From NCBI RefSeq assembly GCF_026342735.1, contig NZ_JAPEMM010000001.1:4898001-4962000 (forward strand): a stretch of DNA of 64,000 nucleotides. Reading direction: 5' to 3'. How positions within the stretch are numbered: the stretch's first letter is position 1; each line of letters starts with the position of its first letter. The translations under genes and the position numbers were made by a program. Origin of the DNA: Streptomyces sp. NBC_00193 (GTDB lineage Bacteria > Actinomycetota > Actinomycetes > Streptomycetales > Streptomycetaceae). This document shows positions 8,703 to 17,004 of this stretch, piece after piece. Under the pieces are notes generated by a model. It was not told where the DNA came from. It worked only from the letters and a program-made list of their open reading frames with translations, and made no database searches.

Positions 8703-9231
8703 GCCCGGCCGCCCAGCGCTCGAGGGTGGCGAAGTCCTGTGGGCGCAGGCCGTGGCGGGGGTGGATGCGCAGGAGCAGGGCCGGGGCCGGGTGGTGGGCG
8801 GTGACCCAGGCGCGGTCGCGGGGCGTGATCATGTCGTCGACCCAGGCGAAGGGCCTGCCGGCCGCCCATTCCAGGAGGGGGCGGGTCTTCCAGAAGAGGC
8901 CGTCGGGGTCGCGGGTGAAGGGTTCCGGCCATTCGATGACAGGAAGATCGGCGGGTAGTCCGATGTGCGGGGAGATCAGCGTGTTGGCCTCGTGCGTCCA
9001 GGCGGTGGCCCAGGCGAGCTCGTACGGCAGGGCCAGCAGCCGGGCGCCGTGGGCCGGGTGCAGGCGCACCCGCAGGCCGCGCCTGGAGCGGCGGGATTCC
9101 GGGGCGTCGCGGTAGGACAGCCAGATGCTCGGACGCATCCGGTGGCTGGTGTATCCGCGGAGACCTGCGAGGCGGGACCGGAACGGATTGAGGGGGCCGT
9201 CCACGTCGAGGAGGAGCAGCGGGCGAGTCAT
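8683..9231 (-). CDS. HAD-like domain protein
   Basis: This 182-residue protein opens with MTRPLLLLDVDGPLNPF, a HAD motif I with the nucleophile and acid Asp (DVDG) near residues 10-13. Later FAWVDDMITPRDRAW could supply the motif IV acidic pair. HAD proteins are mostly phosphatases; the substrate is unknown, and the very Arg/Trp-rich body is typical of Streptomyces secondary HAD proteins. The start is set at the ATG at 9231 because motif I should be near the N-terminus; a longer frame to 9324 adds 31 residues without homology. The stop lies within the end of the convergent SWIM gene. Confidence 0.75.
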   Translation of the reverse strand: MTRPLLLLDVDGPLNPFRSRLAGLRGYTSHRMRPSIWLSYRDAPESRRSRRGLRVRLHPAHGARLLALPYELAWATAWTHEANTLISPHIGLPADLPVIEWPEPFTRDPDGLFWKTRPLLEWAAGRPFAWVDDMITPRDRAWVTAHHPAPALLLRIHPRHGLRPQDFATLERWAAGLSPAGP

Positions 9232-9281
9232 GAAGTAGGGATTACCCAGTACACGATGGAGTGAAATGCCTACCGGCGCTA

Positions 9282-9298
9282 TAACCCGAATGGGGTTA
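9282..9298. promoter_or_regulatory. Inverted repeat upstream of the chaplin gene
   Basis: TAACCC and GGGTTA arms of 6 bp are separated by a 5-nt loop, 61 bp before the chaplin ATG, in a locally AT-richer stretch between the HAD-like gene and the chaplin. It could be an operator or a 5' leader hairpin. No known regulator site is recognised. Confidence 0.35.
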
Positions 9299-9358
9299 CG
9301 GCGTTGTTTCCGGTACGGGTGCACAGCCCGTGGACCCTTCCGGAAGGCAGGAAATCTG

Positions 9359-10099
9359 ATGCGTCACAGTCGTCGGAATGGCTTGATCGCGGCGGTGGTT
9401 GCGGGGGGTGGACTCGCGGTCGCGGGTGCGGGCGGCTTCGCCTTCGCCGACGCGGAGGCGGGCGGACAAGCCGTGCGCTCGCCGGGGGTGCTGTCGGGGA
9501 ATCTGCTGCAACTGCCGGTGCACACCCCGGTGAACGTGTGCGGGAACACCGTGAGCGTGGTCGGCGTGCTCAACTCGGCCGCCGGGAACCGCTGCGTCAA
9601 CGCGGACCGGGGCGCCGGGAAGCAGGGCGAGCCGGGTCATCCCGGGCCGCGGTCGTCGGACCCCTCGCACCCCTCGAAACCCGGCGCCGGAAACGGTGCG
9701 GGGAACGGCGGTCAGAGCGGGCACGGCGGCCCCGGACGGGGTGCGGTGGCCGAGGGGGGCGGAAAGGATTCTCCGGGGCTGCTGTCCGGCAACGGGCTCC
9801 AGCTCCCCGTCGAGGTGCCGGTCAACATCAGCGGCAACTCGGTGAGCGTCGTCGGCGTCGGCAACGCCTCCGTGGGCAACACCTCCGTCAACGGCTCCAC
9901 GCCGGTCGTCGGCAAGCCCGTCCAGCCGCCGGTCCGGCCGCCCGTCGCCGTACGGCCGGTCACCCCGCCGGCCCCGCCCCGCAGCCACCCCTCGGCGCTC
10001 GCCCACACCGGGGCCGAGGGCGCCGGCTACCTGCTGTCCGGCGGCGGCGCCATGCTGCTCGGCGGCGTGCTGCTCTACCGCCGGTTCCGGCTCAACTAG
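9359..10099 (+). CDS. Long chaplin with LAxTG sortase signal
   Basis: A 246-residue exported protein. The signal peptide spans about residues 1-30 (MRHSRRNGLIAAVVAGGG, ending FAFADA). The first chaplin domain, near 41-80 (SPGVLSGNLLQLPVHTPVNV and CGNTVSVVG), carries two Cys. A Gly/Pro/His linker leads to a second chaplin domain near 139-180. The C-terminal LAHTG sorting motif, hydrophobic stretch and RRFRLN tail mark it as a class E sortase substrate, as in ChpA/B/C of Streptomyces. These proteins anchor the hydrophobic rodlet layer on aerial hyphae and spores. The second domain has lost both cysteines (NISGNSVS, NTSVNGS). A GGAAGGCAGGAA ribosome site supports the start at 9359. The stop overlaps the convergent DUF2293 gene by 8 bp. 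Confidence 0.93.
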   Translation: MRHSRRNGLIAAVVAGGGLAVAGAGGFAFADAEAGGQAVRSPGVLSGNLLQLPVHTPVNVCGNTVSVVGVLNSAAGNRCVNADRGAGKQGEPGHPGPRSSDPSHPSKPGAGNGAGNGGQSGHGGPGRGAVAEGGGKDSPGLLSGNGLQLPVEVPVNISGNSVSVVGVGNASVGNTSVNGSTPVVGKPVQPPVRPPVAVRPVTPPAPPRSHPSALAHTGAEGAGYLLSGGGAMLLGGVLLYRRFRLN

Positions 10100-10775
10100 C
10101 CTGAGTGGGCGTGTTGGAGGCGTCGGAAGCCGCCCGCCAGCCGTCCAGGATCGCGTCGATCCGGGGCGCCAGCCGGGCCCGGGCAGCGAACCGGGGCACG
10201 CCCCCCATCAGCAGGGAGTCGTACTCGGTGTCGAGGTGCCGCACAGCCGCCCGTACCGCCGCGTACACGGCCGGCGGGTCGAGGGCCCGGCCCGCCGCGC
10301 TGCGGCCCACCCGGCCGCTGCCCCGCACCGAGGCGTGCGCGGCGATGGCCCGGGCCCGGTCGGAGGGGCACCCGGGGAACAGGCGCAGGATCTCGGCGGC
10401 GAAGGCCGCCGTGAACCGGGTGTCCTCGGCCGCCCGGCGCAGCCGGTCGCGCTCCCGGCGGCGGGCCCGCGCCTCGGCGTCCGCGAGGCAGGCGCGCTCG
10501 GCCCGGGCCAGGGCGGCGTCCTCGACGAGGATGCCCATGCGCTCGTAGCGGCGGCGGCGCCGGTGGAAGCGGACCACGACGGCGGACAGCGAACTGGCTT
10601 CGTGGGCCCGGCGGGTGAGGGCGGTGTCGCCGCGCGGCAGGTAGACGAGGTGTCCGAGGTCGGCGCAGTCCAGGCAGCGGGGCACGCCGGTTTCGCGGAC
10701 GAGGCGGCGCAGTGGTCCCTGTCTGCACTCCGCGCAGTGGATCTGCTTCGTCGACTCGAAAACGACCAGGCTCAT
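10092..10775 (-). CDS. DUF2293 domain protein
   Basis: A 227-residue soluble basic protein. It begins with a possible zinc ribbon, CAECRQ and CLDCAD separated by 16 residues, then YLPRGDTALTRRAHEASS and an Arg-rich helix. Its C-terminal part (AAEILRLFPGCPSDRARAIAAHAS and AVRAAVRHLDTEYDSLL) corresponds to DUF2293. The family is common in Streptomyces and has no assigned reaction; the Arg-rich body and Cys pairs suggest nucleic acid contact, which is inference. There is no clear ribosome site. It is divergent from the cupin gene at 10916 across an AT-richer 140 bp region. Confidence 0.75.
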   Translation of the reverse strand: MSLVVFESTKQIHCAECRQGPLRRLVRETGVPRCLDCADLGHLVYLPRGDTALTRRAHEASSLSAVVVRFHRRRRRYERMGILVEDAALARAERACLADAEARARRRERDRLRRAAEDTRFTAAFAAEILRLFPGCPSDRARAIAAHASVRGSGRVGRSAAGRALDPPAVYAAVRAAVRHLDTEYDSLLMGGVPRFAARARLAPRIDAILDGWRAASDASNTPTQAS

Positions 10776-10915
10776 GGCGAAGTGATACCGCCGTTCAGGC
10801 CGTATATCACCTTGTACGTATGGATACTTGCGGTTTCACAGAGTCTTCCCTGACCTCATGGTGTCCTCCTACCGTGAGTCGAGTGGGCCGCGTCCGGTCC
10901 ATGGAGGAGGGAAAC

Positions 10916-11305
10916 ATGGCTGGACGGCAGGCGACGGTCGGGCGCCCGAGGACTGCGGGCCGGCGCCCGAAAGCGGAGGTGGCCTCCGACCTCGTGGTGA
11001 GAGAGGTCGAGATAGAGCCCGGCGGCTGCACCGGCTGGCACTACCACCGCGTGCCGCTGATGGCGGTGGTCAAGTCCGGCACCCTGACCCGGATCCTGAG
11101 CGACGGCACGGTCGAGGTGCATCACACCGGCACCAGCTTCGTCGAACCCGCCGGGCGGCGCCACGTCCACCTCGGCCGCAACTTCGGCACCGAGCGGGTC
11201 GTGCTCTGCGTGACCGCCGCCCTTGCCGAGGGCGACCCCTTCGCGCTTCCCGCGGAGGCCCCGCCGGGGGCCACGCCCTGCGCGTGCCCCACGCGGACGC
11301 GGTGA
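10916..11305 (+). CDS. Cupin-domain protein
   Basis: A 129-residue single cupin barrel. Motif 1 is GCTGWHYHRVPLMAVVKSGTL, with metal-binding HYH, and motif 2 is FVEPAGRRHVHLGRN with the final His. The C-terminus carries CACPTRTR. Cupins of this size bind a metal or small ligand and can be enzymes or sensors; the substrate cannot be read from sequence. The start at 10916 follows GGAGGAGGG with 4-nt spacing. An in-frame ATG at 10901 lies inside that ribosome site and is less likely. Confidence 0.8.
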   Translation: MAGRQATVGRPRTAGRRPKAEVASDLVVREVEIEPGGCTGWHYHRVPLMAVVKSGTLTRILSDGTVEVHHTGTSFVEPAGRRHVHLGRNFGTERVVLCVTAALAEGDPFALPAEAPPGATPCACPTRTR

Positions 11306-11347
11306 GGGCCGATGCGGTGACCCCGCCCCCGTGAACCGGGGCACCGC

Positions 11348-12793
11348 TCAGACGAGTCGGCGGATCTCCCCGCGCACGCGGTAGAAGCCTCCGGCCGCCG
11401 GGTGCAGGCCGTCCACCACGTACCGGGCTCCGGGCTCCCGTATCCCGCGCGGGAACTGCACGTTCCAGGAGGGCTCGAACCCGCCCGACACCACCTGTAC
11501 GCGCATCCGCTGGCCCTGCTGCACGCACTCCACGACCACGCCGCCCGCGGGCACCGAGGCCACCGACACCGTCGCCACCGCGGCGGGCGTGGCGGCCGGG
11601 GTGAAGACGGGCAGGGCGGCGGCCGACTTCACGTCCACGGCCGTCGGCACCGACCCCTCCCGGGCGGCCGCGATCGCGGCCTCGCTCGCGTCCACGCAGA
11701 CCAGCGAACCGTCCGTGGTCACCAGGTACAGCCGCTCGTCCAGATACTGCATGGACAGCGCGGCCCCGCTGCCGGTGCCCAGCTTCCACAGCCGCCGCCC
11801 GTCGGCGTCGAAGCAGTACACGGACGACGCGAGGTCGCCGGCGAAGACGTGCCGGCCGTCCGGCGAGGTCGCGCACGAGTAGACCGCGGCGTCGCACCGG
11901 TACGTGGCCTCCAGGGCGCCCGTCGCCTTCGACAGCCGCTGCACGGTGTTGCGGCCGGTTCCCGCGTACACCGCGTGGTCCTCCTGCCAGCCGAACAGCA
12001 CCGACCCGTCGGTCTGGGTGTGCCACAACTCCCGCCCGCCGTCCGGGGCGTAGGCCGTGACCCCCTTGCCGTGGCCGTGGTAGACCGCCCGCTCGTCCGC
12101 ACGCACCATCCAGGCGTTCGTCCCGGCCGAGCGCCGCGACCACTGGAACTCGTCCTCGTGGTCGATGACCGTGAGCCCGCCGTTGCGGTCGGACACGTTC
12201 AGCACGCCCTCGCGGATGTCCAGCCAGAAGATGTCCACGTCGGCCGCGATGTCGTACGCCCCGAACGGCACCTTCGAGGACAGGTCGTACACCGTGCCGT
12301 CGTCACAGCCCGCGTAGATCCAGAACTCGTCCGCCACCAGGCACTTCACCCCGTCCGGCAGCGAGTACCGGGCGAGCACCTCGCCCTCGTGGCTCACCGT
12401 GTAGACGTCTCCGGCCTGGTTGCCGACCCAGCAGCGGTCCTCGTCCACGTGGATGCCGAAGGCGGAGGACCCCGTACGGAACCGCCACAGCACCGGGGCC
12501 ACCGCGCGTGCGGTGGACGGGGTCGAGGTCACCTGGCGGCGCGTCACCGACCGGGCCGCACGGACTCCCCGCACCGCCGGGGCGTAGCCCTTGCGGACCT
12601 TCTCCCCGACCTTCTTGGCGGCGGCGGCCCGCGCCTTCTCGATGGTGGGGAAGGAGGAGCTCTGCAACTGGCCGTCCGCGCCGATGCGGCCGTACCGCAC
12701 CGAGACGGAGGTCCCGTCGACGGTGACCTCGTAGAACTTGTGGGCACCGCCGTCCTCCTGGGACAGCTCCAGATACGTCGTCTCCCGAGCCAT
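11348..12793 (-). CDS. WGR-domain protein with C-terminal beta-propeller
   Basis: The first 75 of 481 residues form a WGR domain (TTYLELSQEDGGAHKFYEVTV, VRYGRIGADGQLQ, FPTIEKARAAAAKKVGEKVRKGY), a nucleic-acid-binding fold known from PARP1-type proteins. Residues from about 95 to 385 contain seven or so PQQ/WD-like blades (GNQAGDVYTVSHEGEVL, AGCDDGTVYDLS, AGDLASSVYCFDADGRRLW, TTDGSLVCVDAS). No PARP catalytic domain is present. The combination suggests a DNA-end or nick recognition head fused to an interaction platform, but no reaction is known. It is a single gene divergent from the uridine-kinase-like gene. Confidence 0.88.
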   Translation of the reverse strand: MARETTYLELSQEDGGAHKFYEVTVDGTSVSVRYGRIGADGQLQSSSFPTIEKARAAAAKKVGEKVRKGYAPAVRGVRAARSVTRRQVTSTPSTARAVAPVLWRFRTGSSAFGIHVDEDRCWVGNQAGDVYTVSHEGEVLARYSLPDGVKCLVADEFWIYAGCDDGTVYDLSSKVPFGAYDIAADVDIFWLDIREGVLNVSDRNGGLTVIDHEDEFQWSRRSAGTNAWMVRADERAVYHGHGKGVTAYAPDGGRELWHTQTDGSVLFGWQEDHAVYAGTGRNTVQRLSKATGALEATYRCDAAVYSCATSPDGRHVFAGDLASSVYCFDADGRRLWKLGTGSGAALSMQYLDERLYLVTTDGSLVCVDASEAAIAAAREGSVPTAVDVKSAAALPVFTPAATPAAVATVSVASVPAGGVVVECVQQGQRMRVQVVSGGFEPSWNVQFPRGIREPGARYVVDGLHPAAGGFYRVRGEIRRLV

Positions 12794-12885
12794 GACAGAC
12801 CCCTCCCCAAGGCCGGGCCGCCGGTCCCCTGTGCGCCGGTGATCCCTCCTGAAAAACGTTAGGCGGCACCACTGACAATGGGCTG

Positions 12886-13581
12886 GTGCAGCTGGAAGCG
12901 ATCACATGGCAGCGGATGGCCGAGCGGCTCGCCGGTCACCTCGACGACGACGACGAGCAGGGCAGCGGCAAGGGCGGAAGCGGCGGCGAGGACGGGGGCG
13001 GCCCGGAAGGCCGATGGCGGCGGGTGGGCATCGACGGAGCGCCCGCCGCCCGCACCGGCGTGCTCGCCGCGGAGCTCGCCGACGCGCTGCGCCTGCGCGG
13101 GCGTTCGGTCCTGGTGGTGGCGGCCGAGGGCTTCCTGCGCCCGGCCTCCCTCCGCTTCGAGTTCGGCCGCGAGGACGTGGACTCCTACCTCGACGGCTGG
13201 TACGACACGGCCGCGCTCTGGCGGGAGGTCTTCGGCCCGACCGACCCCGGCGGCACCGGCCGGGTGCTGCCCGACCTCTGGGACCCGGTCACCGACCGGG
13301 CGACCCGCAGCCCCTACGCCGAACTCCCGCCCGGCGGCGTGCTGATCGTGCACGGCCCCATGCTGCTGGGCCACTGGTTCCCCTTCGACCTCAGCGTCCA
13401 CATCGGGCTCTCCCCGGGCGCACTCGCCCGCCGCACCGAGGAGCCCGCCCGCTGGACCCTCCCCGCCTTCGCGCGCTACGAGGCCGAGACCGGCCCGGCG
13501 GACCGGGCCGACGCCCTGGTCCGGGCCGACGATCCGCGCCATCCGGCCTGGACGGGCCTGCGCGGAGGGCGCACCGGCTGA
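12886..13581 (+). CDS. Uridine kinase-like protein with degenerate P-loop
   Basis: 231 residues with the outline of actinobacterial uridine kinase-like proteins. After an Asp/Gly-rich insert (residues 19-43) comes VGIDGAPAARTGVLAAELAD near residue 47, which aligns with the Walker A. Then come RSVLVVAAEGFLRPASLRFEFGREDVDSYLDGWYDTAALWREV and GGVLIVHGPMLLG. The canonical GxxxxGK[S/T] lysine is absent, so phosphotransfer is doubtful and this may be a non-catalytic member. The GTG start at 12886 has no Shine-Dalgarno. The D/G insert is absent from classic kinases. Confidence 0.7.
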   Translation: MQLEAITWQRMAERLAGHLDDDDEQGSGKGGSGGEDGGGPEGRWRRVGIDGAPAARTGVLAAELADALRLRGRSVLVVAAEGFLRPASLRFEFGREDVDSYLDGWYDTAALWREVFGPTDPGGTGRVLPDLWDPVTDRATRSPYAELPPGGVLIVHGPMLLGHWFPFDLSVHIGLSPGALARRTEEPARWTLPAFARYEAETGPADRADALVRADDPRHPAWTGLRGGRTG

Positions 13582-13720
13582 CCCCGCGAGGCTACCGCCA
13601 GGCCGCCGCGCGGACCTCGGCGCGCACCTCTGCGCCGCCTCCGGGTACACCTCCGCGAAACCCCGCCCCGTCACGGAGGTCCGGGAACCGCAACAGAGGG
13701 ATTCCGGCACGGTGACGATC

Positions 13721-13748
13721 GGTTCCGGCCATCGCTCCGGCCGGAACC
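13721..13748. promoter_or_regulatory. Perfect 10-bp inverted repeat upstream of the lipoprotein gene
   Basis: GGTTCCGGCC and GGCCGGAACC surround an 8-nt loop, 68 bp before the lipoprotein start and about 140 bp after the uridine-kinase-like stop. It could terminate the upstream gene (no T-run) or act as an operator for the lipoprotein gene. Confidence 0.45.
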
Positions 13749-13816
13749 GCGCGCTACGTTGACGGCACGCTACGACGGTGGCCACCCCGGTGGCGCCTTG
13801 GCAGAGGGAGAAGGCG

Positions 13817-14464
13817 ATGCGGTCAATGCACGGACGCGGCACGGTGGTTCGGGACGCGAGACGGATGCGCACCCAGGCGGCGCTCACCGCGCTGGCCCTG
13901 TGCGCGACCCTGGCCCTCACGGCATGCAACGGTGACGACGAGACCGGCGCGGCGGGCACCCCCGCGAGCCCCTCCGCCGGTGCGACGGCCACGGGCGCCG
14001 CCTCCCCGTCGGCCCCGGCGCCGGCCTCCTCGGCCCCGTCGAAGAAGCCGGCTCCCACCACCCCTTCGACCGTCACCCCGGCGGGTACGAAGAAGCCGCC
14101 GGCGCCCGGTTCCACCTGCGACCACAAGATGCCGATCTCGCCCGACGAGGTCGCCGTCTACCGCTACACCCCCGAGGGCGGGGTCCACAGCCTGATCGTC
14201 AAGCACGGCAACTGGGGCTGCGCCGCCCCCGGCATGGATGCCGCCCCCTTCGACACGGTGGGCAAGGAGACCTTCCTCAACATCGCCGAGGACGCGAAGA
14301 TCACCGTGGTCACCCCCGTCATCGACAGCCCGCTGAGCCAGCCGATCACCCTCCAGCAGCTCATCGACTGGCTGATCGCCCACCCGAACCAGGGCCGCGT
14401 CTTCCGCTACCACCTGGACGGCGCGGGCGTGATCGACTGGATGGACCAGCAGTACACGTCGTAA
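13817..14464 (+). CDS. Putative lipoprotein
   Basis: A 215-residue exported protein. A basic N-terminus and hydrophobic core end in lipobox LTAC with Cys37. A Thr/Pro/Ser/Ala/Lys spacer runs to about residue 93. The folded domain contains the paired cysteines STCDHKMP and NWGCAAPGMD and ends with DGAGVIDWMDQQYTS. I recognise no enzyme family; it is probably a surface-anchored binding or interaction domain. The ATG at 13817 follows GGGAGAAGG. A second ATG at 13865 would give a more standard 21-residue signal peptide and cannot be ruled out. It converges on psuK with 54 bp between stops. Confidence 0.82.
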   Translation: MRSMHGRGTVVRDARRMRTQAALTALALCATLALTACNGDDETGAAGTPASPSAGATATGAASPSAPAPASSAPSKKPAPTTPSTVTPAGTKKPPAPGSTCDHKMPISPDEVAVYRYTPEGGVHSLIVKHGNWGCAAPGMDAAPFDTVGKETFLNIAEDAKITVVTPVIDSPLSQPITLQQLIDWLIAHPNQGRVFRYHLDGAGVIDWMDQQYTS

Positions 14465-14518
14465 CACCCGCCCGCCCACCCGCCGGCGCGGCCGTACGGT
14501 TTCCCTTCTCCCTCCCCC

Positions 14519-15460
14519 TTACGGCCGCCCGCCCAGCCGGGCCACCGCCAGCGCGGCCGCCCGGCAGCCGGCCCCCGCGGCCCACGCCGAGCCCGCTCCC
14601 GCCAGCCGGGCCGCGAGGAAGGCGCCGGTGAAGGCGTCACCGGCGCCCGTGGAATCCACCGCCTCGGCGCTCTCCGCCGCGACCTCGGCCGTCACCCGGC
14701 CGTCCTCGGCGATGAGCGCTCCGGCCCCGCCCCGGGTGACCACCACCAACGGCACCCGCCGGCTCAGCTCCGCCGCCGCCCGCGCGACCGCGGCCGCCCG
14801 CTCCGGCGGCCCGGCCGGTCCCGGCGCCCCCGCCAGCAGCAGCGCCTCGTCCTCGTTCGGGAGCAGTACGCCGGCCCCCGCCGCGGCGGCCAGGAAGCGC
14901 TGCGGACCCAGCGCGGCCAGAAACCCCGCCGACGCCGGATCCACGCTCACCGTCACGTTCCGGGCGCGGGCGGCCCGTAGCGCGACCAGGGCCAGTTCCC
15001 GGCTCGCGTCCGCGAAGAACAGGTAGCCCGACAGGTGGAGATGGGCGACCCCGTCCAGGAGTCCGGGCTCCCAGTCGGCGGGGGAGAGCCGCAGCGAGGC
15101 ACCGCTGTCGGTCAGGAAGGTCCGCTCCGCGTCCGCTCCGACCAGCGCGACCACCGTCCCGGTCGGCTCGGCGGGATCGACCACCAGCCTCGGCCGCACC
15201 CCCGCGTCGAGCAGCGCCCGCTCGTGCCACCCGGCCGAGTCGGCGCCGACCCGCGCGAGGAGGCGTACCTCCGGGGCTCCCGCGTGGGCGGCCCAGCAGG
15301 CCGCGTTGGCCCCGGCGCCGCCCGGCAGGGTCCGGATCCGGGCCGGGGTGTCGGTGCCCGGAGCCAGAGGTTCCGCATGGACCGCCACGACGTCCGTCAC
15401 CACGTCCCCGACGACCAGCAGCGCCCCCGGCCCGGCGGGAGCGGCCGGTGCGGCGGTCAC
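14519..15460 (-). CDS. psuK: PfkB-family carbohydrate kinase, probable pseudouridine kinase
   Basis: A 313-residue ribokinase-fold enzyme. Early motifs are VVGDVVTDVVAV and RTLPGGAGANAACWAA (PfkB signature 1). The C-terminal signature DSTGAGDAFTGAFLAA contains the catalytic Asp and anion-hole Gly residues. Next to psuG it most likely phosphorylates pseudouridine to pseudouridine 5'-phosphate, the substrate of PsuG. The GTG start at 15460 overlaps the psuG TGA (GTGA), so translation is coupled. Fused open frame upstream is an artefact. Specificity for pseudouridine is inferred from the neighbour; another nucleoside or sugar is possible. Confidence 0.85.
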   Translation of the reverse strand: MTAAPAAPAGPGALLVVGDVVTDVVAVHAEPLAPGTDTPARIRTLPGGAGANAACWAAHAGAPEVRLLARVGADSAGWHERALLDAGVRPRLVVDPAEPTGTVVALVGADAERTFLTDSGASLRLSPADWEPGLLDGVAHLHLSGYLFFADASRELALVALRAARARNVTVSVDPASAGFLAALGPQRFLAAAAGAGVLLPNEDEALLLAGAPGPAGPPERAAAVARAAAELSRRVPLVVVTRGGAGALIAEDGRVTAEVAAESAEAVDSTGAGDAFTGAFLAARLAGAGSAWAAGAGCRAAALAVARLGGRP

Positions 15461-16431
15461 GGCCGCGCCGCCCAGGCCCGCGCGATCCGGGCCCCGAGCC
15501 GCACGTTGCCCCGTACCGCCGCGAGGTTGGCCTCCAGGGAGGCGCCGCCAGTCGCGCGCACCAGGAACCCCAGCAGGAACGGTGTCACCGCCTGTCCCGT
15601 GATGCCCCGCTCCCGGCACTCCGCCAGGGCCTCGGCCAGGACCCGGTCGTGCAGCTCCGGATCGAGCTGCCGCTCCGCCGCCACCGGGTTGGCCACGAGC
15701 AGCGCCGACTCCGCTCCGCCGAGCAGGTCCTGAGCGCCCATCACGGCCGCCACCTCCTCCGGCCGGTGGACCGTCCAGTCCACCGGCTCGCCGGAATCGG
15801 CCAGGTAGAACCCGGGGAAACGATCCGTCCCGTACCCGAGGACCGTCACCCCCAGCGTCTCCAGCCGCTGGAGCGTCGCGGGCACGTCCAGGATCGACTT
15901 CACCCCCGCGCACACCACGGTGATCCGGGTCCGCGCCAGCAGCGCGAGGTCGGCCGACTCGTCCTGCGACCGGGTCCAGTCCCGGTGTACGCCGCCCAGC
16001 CCGCCGGTGGCGAAGACCCGCAGCCCCGCCCGCGCGGCGAGGAAGGCCGTGGCCGAGACCGTCGTCGCGCCGGTCGCCCCCGTGGCGAGGGCCGGGGCCA
16101 GATCCCGGTGGCCGAGCTTGCGCACGCCCTCGCCGCCCGCGATCCGCTCCAGGCGGGCCTTGTCCAGGCCGGCGTACGCCACCCCGTCGACGACCGCGAT
16201 GGTCGCCGGGACGGCTCCCTCCGCGCGGACCAGCTCCTCCAGTTCCAGGCCCACGGCCAGATTGCGGGGGCGGGGCAGACCGTGGGCGAGGATCGTGGAC
16301 TCCAGTGCCACGACGGGCTGTCGGCGGTCGAGCGCCTCGCGCACCTCCTCCGACAGGACCGGGACCGCGGCCGTTGCCGCAGTCGGGAGGGCGGAGGGCG
16401 CTGTGTGCTCGGATGCTGTGTGCTGTGACAT
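15457..16431 (-). CDS. psuG: Pseudouridine-5'-phosphate glycosidase
   Basis: The enzyme reversibly splits the C-C glycosidic bond of pseudouridine 5'-phosphate into uracil and ribose 5-phosphate. The 324 residues contain the full family core: PVVALESTILAHGLPRP, AIVDGVAYAGLD-type segment with its Lys, KLGHRDLAPALATGATGATTVSAT, VFATGGLGGVHRD, CAGVKSILDVPATLQRLETLGV (second catalytic Lys) and ANPVAAERQLD. The ATG at 16431 is chosen because GGGATGGGG lies just upstream and the preceding in-frame residues lack homology. It forms a two-gene salvage operon with psuK. The upstream 570 bp is non-coding and carries a palindromic repeat element. Confidence 0.95.
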   Translation of the reverse strand: MSQHTASEHTAPSALPTAATAAVPVLSEEVREALDRRQPVVALESTILAHGLPRPRNLAVGLELEELVRAEGAVPATIAVVDGVAYAGLDKARLERIAGGEGVRKLGHRDLAPALATGATGATTVSATAFLAARAGLRVFATGGLGGVHRDWTRSQDESADLALLARTRITVVCAGVKSILDVPATLQRLETLGVTVLGYGTDRFPGFYLADSGEPVDWTVHRPEEVAAVMGAQDLLGGAESALLVANPVAAERQLDPELHDRVLAEALAECRERGITGQAVTPFLLGFLVRATGGASLEANLAAVRGNVRLGARIARAWAARP

Positions 16432-16551
16432 GTCCCCATCCCTGGCACGCGTTCCGGGGTCCCAAACGCGCGGCCGCCGCACCGGCGTGAACCCGCCCCG
16501 GGAGCGTGCGGTCCGTCCGGGGCCTGGGTTGCGGGTGTGCCGCTGCGCGGA

Positions 16552-16757
16552 GTCCCCTACCCGCCCTTCGCCCGTTCCCCGGGGCTCCGCCCCGGACCCC
16601 CGCTCCTCAAACGCCGGAGTGGCTGAATTTTGGCGGGCGTCAGCCTGTACGCGTGCGGGGCTGCCCCCGTCGTCCCCTGGGGCTTTTCAGCCGTCCGGCG
16701 TGTGAGGACCGGGGTCCGGGCAGAGCCCGGGGAACGGGGGAAGGGCGGGTAGGGGAC
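16552..16757. repeat. Dispersed intergenic palindrome, copy A
   Basis: Left arm 16552-16626 and right arm 16687-16757 are imperfect reverse complements separated by about 60 bp. Shared landmarks are GTCCCCTACCCGCCCTTC, CGGGGCTCCGCCCCGGAC and CCTCAAACGCCGG. The same landmarks recur at 34101-34176 (one arm only) and 55091-55237 (compact palindrome). Its position in gaps and the arm structure suggest a mobile or REP-like element, or a very strong RNA hairpin. I have not matched it to a named family. Confidence 0.8.
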
Positions 16758-16991
16758 CTCGCCCCGCAGGGCCCAGCCACCCGCACCCGCCCACCGGGCC
16801 CGGGGCCGGGACGGCGGTGGCGGCAGCCCCGCCGGGCCGCCGCCGGACGGAGTTCGGCGCAGCGGGGCGAAGCCCAGGAGGCCCGCCGGGGCCGAGTGGT
16901 GCGAGGTCCGCGTCAAGGAATGGACAGGGTGACGGGTGGGGCGGACGCGCGCTGGACGCTCTGGTCACCCCGGCGCGCCGGGCGGCCCGAT

Positions 16992-16997
16992 TAGGCT
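16992..16997 (+). promoter_or_regulatory. Candidate -10 box for a leaderless cupin mRNA
   Basis: TAGGCT ends 7 nt before the cupin ATG at 17005, and there is no Shine-Dalgarno between them. This is the same geometry as at coaE, uvrC and the small gene at 62383. Confidence 0.38.
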
Positions 16998-17004
16998 CCG
17001 GACC

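Larger units (their letters stand above)
16432..17004. other. 573-bp intergenic region holding a large inverted repeat
   Basis: No coding sequence with family support is seen between divergently placed psuG and the cupin gene. The middle is filled by the inverted repeat at 16552-16757. The right end carries the cupin promoter candidate. Open frames crossing this region on both strands are compositional artefacts of high GC. Confidence 0.7.
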
